This document shows positions 49,259 through 60,100 of a DNA stretch of 64,000 nt, piece after piece. The stretch spans positions 1,798,001 to 1,862,000 of the forward strand of contig NZ_LS398548.1 of the NCBI RefSeq assembly GCF_900327275.1, written 5' to 3'. This DNA is from Orientia tsutsugamushi. GTDB lineage: Bacteria > Pseudomonadota > Alphaproteobacteria > Rickettsiales > Rickettsiaceae. A program made the translations under genes and the position numbers. A model generated the notes under the pieces. That model worked only from the letters and a program-made list of their open reading frames with translations, ran no database searches and was not told the DNA's origin. Positions within the stretch are counted from its first letter, which is position 1. Each line of letters begins with the position of its first letter.

Positions 49259-50608
49259 TTATTTCTCAGATAAGCTGTTTATTATCTGTCTTTCTTCTTT
49301 GCGACCTAATGATGCTAAGATTTCAGGTATTATCTTGTCTAGTTCAGTATTAGCATTATCACTTGTTAATATATTGTTTACAACTTTATTTGTAGCTGCT
49401 TTTACCTTATCTATACTAATTTTAGTATAAATTTTAGCTGTTGTTGAAATACGACTATGCCCTAATATTTCAGCTATTGTCTGTAGTTTTTCTCCATTAT
49501 TTATCGACCAAGTTGCAAACGTTCTTCTAAGATCATGTATTGTTACATTCGGTATTCTAGCTTTTGTGCGAATTTTATCCCATGCACATTGTATTGCCTC
49601 GCTTGACCAGTGTTTGCTATTATCTCTTGGGCTTGGCAATACCCATTCACTATTTGTTTCTTGCTTTAGGTATTTCAATATTGTTATTAATGCATCAGCT
49701 AATCCTACATATAGTGTCTTTCCACTTTTACTCTTAGTTTTTGGTATATGCCATATTTTTTCGCTAAGGCTTATCTCGTCCCATCTCATTCCTAATACAT
49801 TACTTTTACGTGCTGCAGTGAATAAACTTATAAATGTAAAAATTTTTCCTGATCGTTCTGCTCGCTTTTGCGATTCTGTTAATTGACTATTTTCCTTTTC
49901 TTTTAGCACGGCCATAAGTCTTCTCATTTCTTCATTTGTTACATATCTAGATCTTGATTCTTGCCTGTGCCTTTTTATTCCATGAACAGGATTTTTATCT
50001 ATTAATCCCCATTCTATAGCTTTATTAAATATAGGGTTTAATTTCGTAAGAATATCGTTTGCTGTTACATAGTATTTCTTTTCTGTTTTTTCGTCAAAAA
50101 GCTTCTGAATATCTTCTACGGTAACTTTAGATATATCTTTATCGTAGAAAGGTACTGTATAACTCTTTACCGTTAAATAGGTTTTCTTCCAACTTTTTGG
50201 ATGATAAATCCTACTATATTCAGCATATTTTCAATGCACCTGTCCGAATGTTAGTTCGGTTTGTAATCCAAGTCTCTTATTTCTTTTTTCTCTCCTTTCT
50301 TTATTTATCTCCCGTCTTTCATCCATTGGATTTATTCCGTTAGCAATATCCTTTTTCAACTTCATTATCTTCTTCCTAGCCTCTTTTACAGTCAGATCTG
50401 GTGAAGTTCCTATTTTTATCTTATAATATATGCCACCAATGTTTATTACTAAATAAAATCTTCTAAATCCAGTATATGATATTATCAAAAGTAGGTTTCT
50501 TTCTTTTGTATCTCTAAACTGGATTATTTTTTCTTCTTTGGTTGGTACTTGTATTTTATTTAATGCTGATTGTGTAAAGTTAAGTAATATTACTGGCATA
50601 TTTATCAC
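49259..50608 (-). pseudogene. int: tyrosine integrase of RAGE copy B with one in-frame TGA
   Basis: A single frame of 449 codons interrupted by TGA at 50231-50233 (GQVH, stop, KYAEYSRIY). The N-terminal piece has the arm-binding domain (TGFRRFYLVINIGGIYYKIK, SPDLTVKEARKKI). The C-terminal piece has TAARKSNVLGMRWDE (Arg), HDLRRTFAT (His, Arg), LGHSRISTTAKIYTK (His, Tyr). Apart from the stop it looks complete, so it is the least damaged integrase of the window. No ATG follows the stop until 49927. It belongs to a different subtype from the copy A integrase. Confidence 0.85.
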
Positions 50609-51038
50609 CCTTCATTAATTTAAAATTGAAGTAATTAAATAATAACTTATTAATTTTTAAAATTAGCTTAAACTTATAACTCGTAGTATGATTTTTATTT
50701 AATAGCAAATACTTTTGTAAAAATAAAAAATATTTTTAAGCAACGTTATCAATTGAAGGTTACTTTAAGCTTATCAACTACAAATTCAAGTTGCTTGATT
50801 AAAAATCAGCATTCCAATTAGCTAAATATCATACATATATTTTGTTATATTTGTGTAATTACCATCAAGATATTATTATCATATTGACAAGTAATATTAA
50901 TACATCTACAGTTAAATCCATATATCAATTTAAACGAGAATAAACTACATAGCAGATTTTATAATGCGTATAAAGCTCATAATAACTCTTAATCTAACTT
51001 ATTTCTTCTTGTTAGTTAAATCATCTTAAACTATACAT

Positions 51039-51250
51039 CTATATAGAGAAGAGTATTATTTATCTAGATCAGAACCAGATCCAGGTACTCCAGAACACAT
51101 GGAATGGCAAAAAAGCAAGATAGATGCTTTAATACTGCTGAAATAATTGTTGCTAAACACCGTAATGGGCCAGTTGGTACAGTAAACTTACACTATGATA
51201 ATAGGTATTCTAAATTTGGCAATATTGTTAAAAACTCTCAGCAAGGTTAA
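51039..51250 (+). pseudogene. dnaB: DnaB replicative helicase, C-terminal fragment
   Basis: Two frames read YREEYYLSRSEPDPGTPEHM and then AEIIVAKHRNGPVGTVNLHY, with a frameshift near 51135. This is the well-known DnaB C-terminal stretch (hexamer ATPase, HRNGPxGT). Everything upstream is gone. dnaB-like genes are known RAGE cargo. The rest of 50609-51270 shows no gene. Confidence 0.75.
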
Positions 51251-51270
51251 TAAACACTAGATTATGCATA

Positions 51271-51483
51271 AATGAAAAAATGCTGGTCCAAAAAAAATTA
51301 CAGCAAAATTTTACTCATTAACACCAGAGATATACAACTCAAGATTGGTTTTTGGCATCGTGATAACTGAATTCAAAAAATTTATAATTTAATTTGCTTC
51401 TTTTCCAGTTTTTATCTGGGATTGGAGTATACAAAAAGTTTGAATTATGGTATAATTTATTAATAACCATTTAGAGGTGGCCA
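51271..51483 (+). promoter_or_regulatory. shared leader/promoter of the HD gene (copy 3)
   Basis: Near-identical to 28876-29089. -35 TATACA 51428-51433, 17-base spacer, -10 TATAAT 51451-51456, AGAGGTGG before ATG. One A fewer in the early A-run breaks the short leader peptide frame. Confidence 0.65.
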
Positions 51484-51804
51484 ATGATAGATTTTTATAG
51501 TGAGAGCTTAATAAATAAGCTGTTTGAAACCAACATAAGATTTAACACCAAAATTGATCTTGATAAAGTTGAAAGAGCAATAAAATATGCTAAAAAATAT
51601 CATGGTCAGCAAAAGAGAGATACTGGAGAACTCTACTACACACATCCATTAGAAGTAGCGTACATGGTATCAGACTACAGCTTTGAAACAGATACAATTA
51701 TTACTGCAATACTATATGATACACTTGAAGACACAAAACTAACTAAAGAAAGAATAAGGTACGAATTTGGTGCTAATATTGCAGAACAGGTTTTAGCAGC
51801 ATAA
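51484..51804 (+). pseudogene. HD hydrolase gene, truncated
   Basis: Matches 29090-29395 almost perfectly through AEQV, then runs into reversed ankyrin sequence and stops. The second HD motif reads LYDTLEDT (His to Tyr), so it is damaged as well as truncated. Confidence 0.85.
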
Positions 51805-51925
51805 TCTCTAAGAGTAATGCAGTTATCATCTTTGGCATCAATATCAGCACTATAATCAATCAAAAGCTATATTAACGTCTATGCTTTCATCACAACAGCA
51901 ATATGTAGTAGTGTTTCTCCTTCAT
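51795..51925 (-). pseudogene. ankyrin gene, 3' fragment
   Basis: Minus-strand frames read EGETLLHIAVVMKA then LLIDYSADIDAKDDN and RDYAAKTC, corresponding to the end of the ankyrin protein at 29703-30347. Its 5' part lies at 53.6-54.0 kb, separated by three mobile elements. Confidence 0.75.
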
Positions 51926-51927
51926 TA

Positions 51928-52066
51928 GACCTCTTTCGAAACTGGTTAACATATCAAAATTATAAATGCCAGAGATCAAATTAAATCTAAGACCGAATCT
52001 TTTACGTCTATTTCGATATTTATCAGCAATAATTTTGAACTACCTTAACCAGTTTCGAAAGAGGTC
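51928..52066. mobile_element. 139-bp MITE of the IS5-type element
   Basis: Ends GACCTCTTTCGAAACTGGTT and complement, flanked by TA (51926-51927 and 52067-52068). It sits inside the broken ankyrin gene. Confidence 0.85.
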
Positions 52067-52129
52067 TAGTTTAAAATAGCGGATTAACATTGCAGTCAAA
52101 AATTGATACAGTTAGCAGAAATTTATCTA

Positions 52130-52640
52130 CTAGTGCTGCTTAACATTAGTTCTCTTTGACTGATGAATCATAACATCAGTAACATCTCATGCCTTTTGCT
52201 ACATATCTGTGAGTTCTAATTGTACTATGAACAAAACCTCTCTTATCCATCAAGAAAATAATTTTTTCTTTGTCTTTGTATCGTTTTATCTTATTCTGAA
52301 ATTTTAATCTCTCTTCTTTTTTGACTTTAGATGTTTTAAAGTTTTTCTTATATGTAATATTTAATCTCTTTAAGCTTTTTGTATACCTAACTTACTTACT
52401 CATAGTCGTTCAGCTCTTTCATATTGATATGCGTTACTATCTTGTCTCACGTCTTCTTTTAGTTTATCAATAAAGATTTTTGTTAAAGCTCTGTTTCTGT
52501 TTTTTAACGCAATATGTTTTAATGCAATACAAACACTGTATTCTTTCCTATCACAAAACGTTTTGATACTGATTCAAAACTAATTTTCGCTCTTTCCTTA
52601 TATGTTCAGCACATTTTTTCAGAAAACCTATAGAATATGT
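52130..52640 (-). mobile_element. decayed IS630-type transposase (second type)
   Basis: The minus strand shows pieces such as RGFVHSTIRTHRYVAKGMRC and KVKKEERLKFQNKIKRYKDK in broken frames. These match the better-preserved + strand copy at 55.35-55.83 kb. No ends can be defined. Confidence 0.45.
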
Positions 52641-52662
52641 CATACTAATTACTTTTTCATTA

Positions 52663-53567
52663 GACCTATTTCGAAACTGGTTAAAGTAGTTCAAAATTAT
52701 AAATGCCAGAGATCAAATTAAATCTAAGAGAGAATCTTTTACGTCTATTTCGATATTTGTCAGCAATAATTTTGAAGCGTTTTAGTATACCAATAACGTT
52801 TTCATTCACAACTCTTGCTACTGCTAACCTATGATTATTCTTTTTATCATTTTTAGTTAAAGGATTTTTCTTGCTTTTTTTCTTTGGTAATTCAGAATTA
52901 TTGTGAATTTTTTGTATGCCTTGATATCCTGTATCAGTAATCACTTTTACCTTAGGATGGATAAGAATTTTGGATTTCTTAAATAATCTAAAGTCATGTT
53001 TTTTACCGTTAGAAAAATCTGTACATATTACTTGGCGCGTTTTCTTATCTACCACTATTTGAGTTTTTAGTGTATGCCTTTTCTTCTTTCCTGAATAATA
53101 GAATTTTTGTTTTTTTTAGGTCTTTCTATAGGACTCTCAGTATCATCAATCAAGACTACTTCATAATTCATATCACTCTTCATTAAAGCTTTACGGCCTG
53201 GAAGAGCAAAGTTTTGGTGTTTAACTAGGCTGTCTTCTACCCATTTTACAGCTTTATATGCTGAACTTTCACTAATTCGATAGTTCTGACCTATATGGAA
53301 ATAAGTACGGTATTCTCTAAGGTATTCTAACACCATCAGCAACTGTTCCTCCAAATTGAGCTTATTTTTACGTCCACCTTTTGATTTCTTAAGACCATCA
53401 GCTTTCCTCAAAATATCCACCATCTTTGAAAATGTCCTCTTCCTTACTCCTGTTAATCAACGAAATTTTTCATCCTTTAACTCTTTAATCTGATCTAATT
53501 TCATTATTACTTCAAATTAGATTTTTATAACACCATTCTACATCATTCTCTAGTTTCGAAAGAAGTA
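52663..53567 (-). mobile_element. IS5-type insertion sequence, decayed full-length copy
   Basis: Left end GACCTATTTCGAAACTGG at 52663, right end CTAGTTTCGAAAGAAGTA to 53567, TA on both sides. It encodes a two-frame transposase and is the parent of the ~140-bp MITEs. It interrupts the broken ankyrin gene. Confidence 0.8.
52681..53504 (-). pseudogene. IS5-family DDE transposase, nonsense and frame-split
   Basis: ATG 53504 (MKLDQIKELKDEKFR), then TGA at 53457-53459, then RKRTFSKMVDILRKADGLKK through the DDE start (YEVVLIDDTESPIERPKKN). The second frame (52681-53055) continues TRQVICTDFSNGKKHDFRLF, VITDTGYQGIQKIH (second Asp) and VVNENVIGILKRFKI (Glu region). The A-rich frame junction near 53105 may have been a programmed shift, as in related IS, but the TGA makes this copy dead. 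Confidence 0.8.
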
Positions 53568-53569
53568 TA

Positions 53570-54015
53570 TTATATTTCTTATTAATACTAATAGAATTAT
53601 GTTTTAGCATAACTTCGAAAGGTTCTATACATTTTGATCTAACAACATCAAATAAAGTAGTATTACCTTGATTATCTTTAGATATTCATATCAGCATTAT
53701 ATTTTAGCAGTAATACTTTATGATCACTACAATAGGCAGGATATTTTTCGAAAAATTCATAATATACTTGAATTGTGTCAACAACAAAATGTAAAACAGT
53801 GTGCCAATCATTATTTTTTGCATTTACGTTAGCTTAATTGCTCAGCAAAATCTTAGCAATAGGTAGATTCTTATATTTCAAAGATACATGTAAAGCGGTG
53901 ATACCATCTTTATATTTTGAATTTACAAAGTGTGCTATCCTTGCTGTACTTTTTCAATATCGCCATCTTTAATAGCTCGATGTAAAGCATATTTAGTTTT
54001 AGATTTAGATATCAT
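53570..54015 (-). pseudogene. ankyrin gene, 5' fragment
   Basis: ATG 54015 (MISKSKTKYALHRAIKDGDI). It is homologous to the ankyrin protein at 29703, with stop codons, a small deletion after EKVQQ and an in-frame TAA where AN of GANVNA should be. It starts 2 bases after the trpS stop. The other end is cut by the IS5-type element. Confidence 0.75.
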
Positions 54016-54017
54016 AT

Positions 54018-55025
54018 TTATGTTGACAAAATTTGTAGTCCAAATTTTTGTTTTACTTTTGTTATGGTTTTTTCAGCTATTATTTTAGCCTGATTAGCCC
54101 CTGTAATTAATACTTGATTAACATAATCTAAATTATTCATATAATTATTATATTCTTTCAAAATAGGGTTAAGACAATCAATAATTAACATTGCTAAGTC
54201 TTTTTTAAATTTAGTTAATTCTGCATATTCATATTCTTTTACTATATCATTAGTGGTTTTATTAGATAGTGCAGCAAATATATTAATTAGATTAGAAATC
54301 TCTGGTCTGCCTGTAGGATCATATGTGATTTGAGTATAGCAATCAGTTTTTGCTTTTTGCAACTTTCTGAAAATAATATCTTGTGAATCAGTTAGATTAA
54401 TTCTACTAAAATCAGAGATATCAGACTTACTCATTTTTTTTCTGCCATCTTTTAGACTCATGATTTTTCCTGCTGTATGATCTATAAATAGTTCCGGTAA
54501 CTTGAAAATGGTATCATCATTAAACTTATGATGGATTATTTTAACTATATCTCTTACTAGTTCTAAATGTTGCTTTTGATCAGCCCCGACTGGTACTAAA
54601 TCTGCTTGATATAACAGAACATCTGCAGCCATCAGTACAGGATATGCTAACAATCCTAAGTTGATATTATTTGAGCTACATTTGGTAGCTTTGTCTTTAA
54701 ATTGAGTCATTCGTTTTAATTGACCAAGTGGAGTAACGCAATTTAGTATCCATGCAAGCTCTGAGTGTTCTTTAACATCAGATTGAAGAAAAATTATTGA
54801 TTGTTTAGGATTTATTCCGCATGCTAGAAGCATGCAAGCTGAACTAAATATCGACTCACTTAGTTTCAATGATTCTTGCGAAGTAGTAATTGAATGTAGA
54901 TTAGCAAGAAAAAATATGGACTGAAATTTTGATTGCATTTGAACCCATTTCTGTATAGATCCTAAATAATTGCCAAGATGCTGCTTTCCTGTAACCTGTA
55001 TACCAGATAATATACGTTTGGACAT
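54018..55025 (-). CDS. trpS: tryptophanyl-tRNA synthetase
   Basis: 335 residues, complete: start MSKRILSGIQVTGKQHLGNY (class I HIGH-like site in KQHLGNYLG), then MAADVLLYQADLVPVGADQK (Trp pocket and ATP contacts), and KKMSKSDISDF (KMSKS loop). Length and motifs match bacterial TrpS. It charges tRNA-Trp. It is an essential single-copy gene, marking chromosomal backbone beyond the RAGE. Upstream 55026-55340 shows no gene. Confidence 0.95.
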   Translation of the reverse strand: MSKRILSGIQVTGKQHLGNYLGSIQKWVQMQSKFQSIFFLANLHSITTSQESLKLSESIFSSACMLLACGINPKQSIIFLQSDVKEHSELAWILNCVTPLGQLKRMTQFKDKATKCSSNNINLGLLAYPVLMAADVLLYQADLVPVGADQKQHLELVRDIVKIIHHKFNDDTIFKLPELFIDHTAGKIMSLKDGRKKMSKSDISDFSRINLTDSQDIIFRKLQKAKTDCYTQITYDPTGRPEISNLINIFAALSNKTTNDIVKEYEYAELTKFKKDLAMLIIDCLNPILKEYNNYMNNLDYVNQVLITGANQAKIIAEKTITKVKQKFGLQILST

Positions 55026-55342
55026 TAATATACCTGACTTTAAATGTTTTAAATGGTGTTTATTATAAACATATTTGAAGTTTTTAGCATTAATAATTTT
55101 TTAAATTCTAATTTTGAAGTATTAAAATAAAAAAGTAATTAGTATGACATATTCGATATATTGTGGAAAAAAGTACTGGACATAAAGGGAAGAGAGAAAA
55201 TTATTTTTGAAAAAGTATCAAAATATTTTGTGATAGGAAAGAATACAGTATTTGTATTTAGTAAAAACATATTGTAGTTAAAAAACAGAAACATAGCTCC
55301 AATAAAAGCCTCTATTGATAAACTAAAAGAAGATGTGAGCCA

Positions 55343-55830
55343 ATATAGTGACACATAGAGCTAAAGGACTATGAGTAAGTAAGTCTGGTGTACAAAAAGC
55401 ATTAAAGAGATTAAATTATTACATATAAAAAAAGCTATAAAATATCAGAAGGCAAAAAAAGAAGAGAGATTAAAATGTTAGAATAGGATAAAAAGGTACA
55501 AAGACAAATGAAAAGTTATTGTTTTTACGGATGAGAAAGGTTTGTTCATAGTACAACTATAACTTACGGATATGCAGGCATGAAGTGTTACAGAGTTTAT
55601 GATTGGCATCCATCAAAAAAAACTAATGTTATAGGAGCATTAGTAAACAAATGTCTGCTAACAGTATCAATTTTTGACTGCGATATTAATACTGCTATTT
55701 TTAACTGTTTGATAGAACAGGATTTAATTCAGAAATTACCTAATAATTCTGTAGTTATAGTAGGCAATGCAAGTTTTCATAAACATACTCATTTAAAAAT
55801 TACAGCTAAATCACTATAAAACAGTTATAT
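55343..55830 (+). pseudogene. IS630-type transposase (second type), decayed
   Basis: Broken frames upstream lead into 55580-55819: MKCYRVYDWHPSKKTNVIGA, LTVSIFDCDINTAIFNCLIE, LPNNSVVIVGNASFHKH. The usual DNASFHK has lost its Asp (GNASFHK), so the active site is dead. The right side is cut by a partial MITE at 55835. Confidence 0.7.
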
Positions 55831-55834
55831 AATA

Positions 55835-55913
55835 GACCTCTTTCGAAACTGGTTGACGTAGTTCAAAATTATAAATGCCAGAGATCAAATTAAATCTAAG
55901 ACCTAATCTTTAA
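55835..55913. mobile_element. partial MITE of the IS5-type element
   Basis: Left ~80 bp only (GACCTCTTTCGAAACTGGTT and the following bases), ending where it joins unrelated sequence. Confidence 0.75.
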
Positions 55914-55999
55914 AGTATTATCCTTTTAAACATGAAATTGCTTGTACGGTTCAATGTTCAAGACTACTTATTATTATAAGGCTTTCAGAGTGTTGAATT

Positions 56000-56347
56000 T
56001 TGAGTATAGCTACTAAATCGCTATATTTACGCAGTATAAAAACGTGTTTTTTTCAGCAAAAAGTGTCTGAACTACCTGCTATATTTGATATTTTTGAGGG
56101 CAAAAATGGCGCAAAAATTACTAATAACAACAGTAGCAATAATGCAACAATATTTTATAACTTTATTGGAAATATCATTCCGCCAGAATGGAAAAATCTA
56201 ACTGAAGATAATGGAAAAGCATTAAGCAAAACATCTAAACAGCTTTTATCATTCATAGTATTTAGACTACAGATCTATTACAACAAAGATATAGATGAAT
56301 TACAGGAAAGTTATCATCTTTTCGATGATAAGCTAGATGTTGGTTAA
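56000..56347 (+). CDS. unrecognised protein fragment (115 aa)
   Basis: Contains NATIFYNFIGNIIPPEWKNL, SKTSKQLLSFIVFRLQIYYN and KDIDELQESYHLFDDKLDVG, then a stop. The frame after it still reads HIVRKFLIELRDAVFIGVES and IIKDSFRLHNVHCIK, so a longer gene was truncated by TAA at 56345-56347. An inverted partial copy lies at 56455-56625. I do not recognise it; the helical pattern could fit a replication or DNA-binding protein, but this is a guess. Confidence 0.4.
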   Translation: MSIATKSLYLRSIKTCFFQQKVSELPAIFDIFEGKNGAKITNNNSSNNATIFYNFIGNIIPPEWKNLTEDNGKALSKTSKQLLSFIVFRLQIYYNKDIDELQESYHLFDDKLDVG

Positions 56348-56625
56348 CATATAGTTAGGAAATTCTTAATAGAATTAAGAGACGCAGTTTTTATTGGAGT
56401 TGAAAGTAGAGCAATAATTAAAGACAGTTTTAGGTTACATAATGTCCATTGCATAAAACCTTGTGTTGACAAACCTGCAACTCATTTTCAAAAGAGTAAC
56501 AACTGTCTTGTAATTCATCTATATCTTTGTTGTAATAGATCTGTAGTCTAAATATTATGAATGACAAAAGCTGCTTAGAGGTTTTACTTAATGCTTTTCC
56601 ATTATCTCAAGTTAGCTTTATAGTC
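56196..56625. repeat. ~150-bp imperfect inverted repeat
   Basis: 56196-56345 and 56455-56625 are inverted copies of the same coding segment (GATAATGGAAAAGCATTAAG and complement; TTTAGACTACAGATCTATTA and complement). The two copies face each other. Confidence 0.75.
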
Positions 56626-56720
56626 ATTTACAATGAAGTTTGCGTATAAAATATCATGTTGGTAAATCTTATGATGCCATTGTCGCTTTTTCTATGCTCA
56701 AACTTCATTGTAAATGACTA
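56621..56720. mobile_element. 100-bp IS630-like MITE
   Basis: TAGTCATTTACAATGAAGTT at 56621 and its complement ending 56720 form 21-bp inverted repeats. Same ends as the remnants at 13322 and 60933. It is inserted in the IS5-type copy that continues to 57033. Confidence 0.7.
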
Positions 56721-57033
56721 TATATGCTGAACTTTCACTAATCTCATAGTTCTGGCCTATATGGAAATAAGTACGGTATTCTCTAAGGTATTCTAACACC
56801 ATCAGCAACTGTTCATCCAAATCGAGCTTATTTTTACTCATGCCTTTTGATTTCTTAAGACCGTCAGCTTTCCTCAAAATATCCACCATCTTTGAAAATG
56901 TTCCCTTCCTTACTCTTGTTAATAGACGAAATTTTTCATCCTTTAACTCTTTAATCTGATCGAATTTCATTATTACCTCAAATCAGATCTTTATAACACT
57001 ATTCTACATCATTCTCTAGTTTCGAAAGAAGTC
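56721..57033 (-). mobile_element. IS5-type element, truncated copy
   Basis: N-terminal third only (ATG 56970, MKFDQIKELKDEKFRLLTRV) plus the right end AGTTTCGAAAGAAGTC before TA at 57034. It is cut at SESSAY by the IS630-like MITE. Confidence 0.75.
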
Positions 57034-57166
57034 TAATATGTAACTACATTCCTAAATTAAGTTATATGTAATATTTTTATGGTAACTCTTTTAATTGCTT
57101 TATCTTACCATTGACTGTCTTATGTATTATTGCTGTTACTACTTTCTTGAATTAGGGCAATAAGTT

Positions 57167-60100
57167 CTAGTTTGCGCTACTCTGACGTGTAACATCAGTG
57201 ATAATGCTAAACAACGCATCTTGAGAATAAGGTTTAGTAATAAATGCAGTGGCTCCTAGACTAAGTAAATATTGCTTTGATTTATCATCGTGTAGATAAC
57301 CTGACTGAATAACAACAGGAATATTATATTGTTTTAAGATTGGTTGTATTTCTTTTAGAACCATGTCAGCGTTTTTATCTGGTAAAGAAATATCAAGTAA
57401 AATAACTTGATACAGTGCTGGATTACTTTTGATTAAATTAATAGCATCTTCACCATTGTTTGCAGTAGTAATTTGATAATTTGTGGTATCGATAAGTAGA
57501 TGCATAGAATCTAGGATTATTTGATCATCATCTATAATAAGAATTGTTATTTTTTTATTCAACATTGGTAAGCTGATTTTGGGTTTATTAGAATGACTAT
57601 GCTGTTTATGATATCTGTAAAGTGGTAAAGAAAAACAAAATTCGCTACCACCACCATGACTTTGATTTTCAGCCCAAATATTACCATTATGTTTAGTAAT
57701 TAATTCTTTACATACATTTAAACCAAGTCCTGTGCTACTAATTCTAAATTTATCGTAGCCGCATTGTTCAAAAGGTTGAAATATAGTATTAAGTTTGTGT
57801 TTAGGAATACCATCTCCATTATCTTTAACTGATACATAAATATTTTCGTTATCTTGCTTAACGCTAATTAAGATAAGTCCTGGTTTAGAATATTTAATTG
57901 CATTAGATATTAGATTAAGCATTACTTGCGTGATACGCCCTTTGTCACAATCTACTGCTTCAGTTACTTGCTGTGGATAGTTTATATCAATCTTATGTTG
58001 TTTGCTCAGTTGTAAAGTATTAAAATCAAATACTATTTCATTTAATAATGTTCGAAGATTACACTGTTGAATGTTAAACGCCATTTTATTAGCTTCTATT
58101 TTTGATAAATCTAATAAATTATCAATATGATTACATACCCTTTCAACACTGCTATTAACTCGATTTACTATTCTTAATAATTGTTCGCTGTTACTGTATT
58201 CATTACAGTGCTTTATTAGTAAATCAATACAAGATTTAACACCTTGCAATGGAGTTCTAACTTCATGACTTAAGTGATTTAATATTTCTTTTTTTATGTT
58301 AAGCCTAATATTCATACTTTTTATCTTGTTTTCAGCTTTGCTTCTCATGTTTTGTTCAAGAATATATTCATCTTGCTTAATTTTTATAAACATTAATAAT
58401 ACGCTGCCAACCATAAGCGTAGTTGGAATAAGTCCAGAATCTGCAGGAGGCATTAAACTAATTTGTGGTTCAAAAATGCTTAAGATTCCTATTGCTATTA
58501 TAACTCCACTAATAATCATAATTAAAGCAACTTGCCACCTAATTAGAATAGCAACTACAATTAAGTTTACTATAAAACAAATTAACGATACTTTATGAAA
58601 TTCACTTACAACTAATAGTGCAGTATTAGTTAAAATCAATGCAAAAAATATAAATATAAGCCAAATCAATCCTAAATATTTATTATTGTCTGGTGTTAGT
58701 GATAAAAATTGATAAACAGTAAATATTGTTGTAAGGCCAAATGATAAGAGTAATAGGATATTAATAATTTGAGAATTATCCAATGAATTTGAACTAATAC
58801 TTAAAACTGACATTATTGACAGTGATAAAATGGTAAATATTGATGTGTAAAAACAATAATGCTGATGTCTTAACATATCTGAACTGTATGCTAATATTCT
58901 GTTCCATTCAAAGTATTGAGGTAATGCTCTAAGCCAGTTAATAGCATTATTCTCTCTCTTGCAATATGCTTCATGTAATTTTGAAACTATTTTATAGTTT
59001 TCCCATCTTCCTGGCTCTTGAAGTCCATAGTGCATTGTCATCATTACTGTAAAGTTGATAATGATAGCCAAAACTATGTGATAGATCTCAGTAACTGACT
59101 GGTTATACCAATCCAGTAATAGTAGAGATACTCCTCCTGATATCATACCAGATAATATTACTTTACTAGTACTTCTAAATCCTAGAACAGTAACTAATAA
59201 TGGTGCTCCTATAATCGGGCTGTAAAAATGTTCTCCAAGAATATGTATATTCCATAATTCTTGATTGGTAAAAGATATCAGTACAGAAGCTATAGTAAAT
59301 AGTATAACAAATATTCTAACAATTCTTAACTCATTTTTAGGAGAATACTGTTTCAATATCCCTAGTGGATTACATAAGTCATTGAAACAAATAACAGCAG
59401 CTATACTAATATGCGAGATAGCTGTTGAGATTGTGATAACTATCATAACAATTATCATTAACTGTGTAAATTCAGGATCTGAACAACGTTTTATTACTTC
59501 TGTTAATATGTCGCTAGGATTAGCATTTCTAATATCTATAGGTAGTAATATTGTTGCAAAGATGATCAATAATATAGTAGCTGCAAATATTACAACAGAT
59601 AATGTATTAAGAACATTAACAACTTGCCGAGAGTTAGTTACTATTAGGTACTTATAAAACATTAATGGTCTAACTATTGGCAAGATATTAAAAGCTAGTA
59701 CCCACCAATATTGCATAATTAGTGGATTAGTATAGTCAATGAATCCTTTGAAAACGAAAATTTGATTCGTTGTAAGCGTAGTAATTATTGTACTTAAATC
59801 AGCAACTTTATTAAAAAAAACAAACAATGCGGCATACAAGAAGATTATAGTAAAGCAATGAAACATGTCAGTAAATACTATTGCTCTAATTCCTATACAG
59901 GCTAGATAAATAATGATTGTAATAGCAATAATGAACAAACCATTGTAACTTATATACTGAATAATGTTGTATAATAACTTTATTTCCATTGCACTAATGG
60001 TTAAAGAAATAACAATAGATCCAATAGCAGTAATAACTTTAATATGATTACCATATAAGCTGCCCATAACATCTGCTACTGATAATTTTCCTAGAAATTT

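Noticed and set aside
53067-53110. Programmed frameshift making an active IS5-type transposase
   Set aside because: The A-rich junction is compatible with it, but this copy has an upstream TGA and the 63.2 kb copy has another stop, so neither can express a full enzyme.
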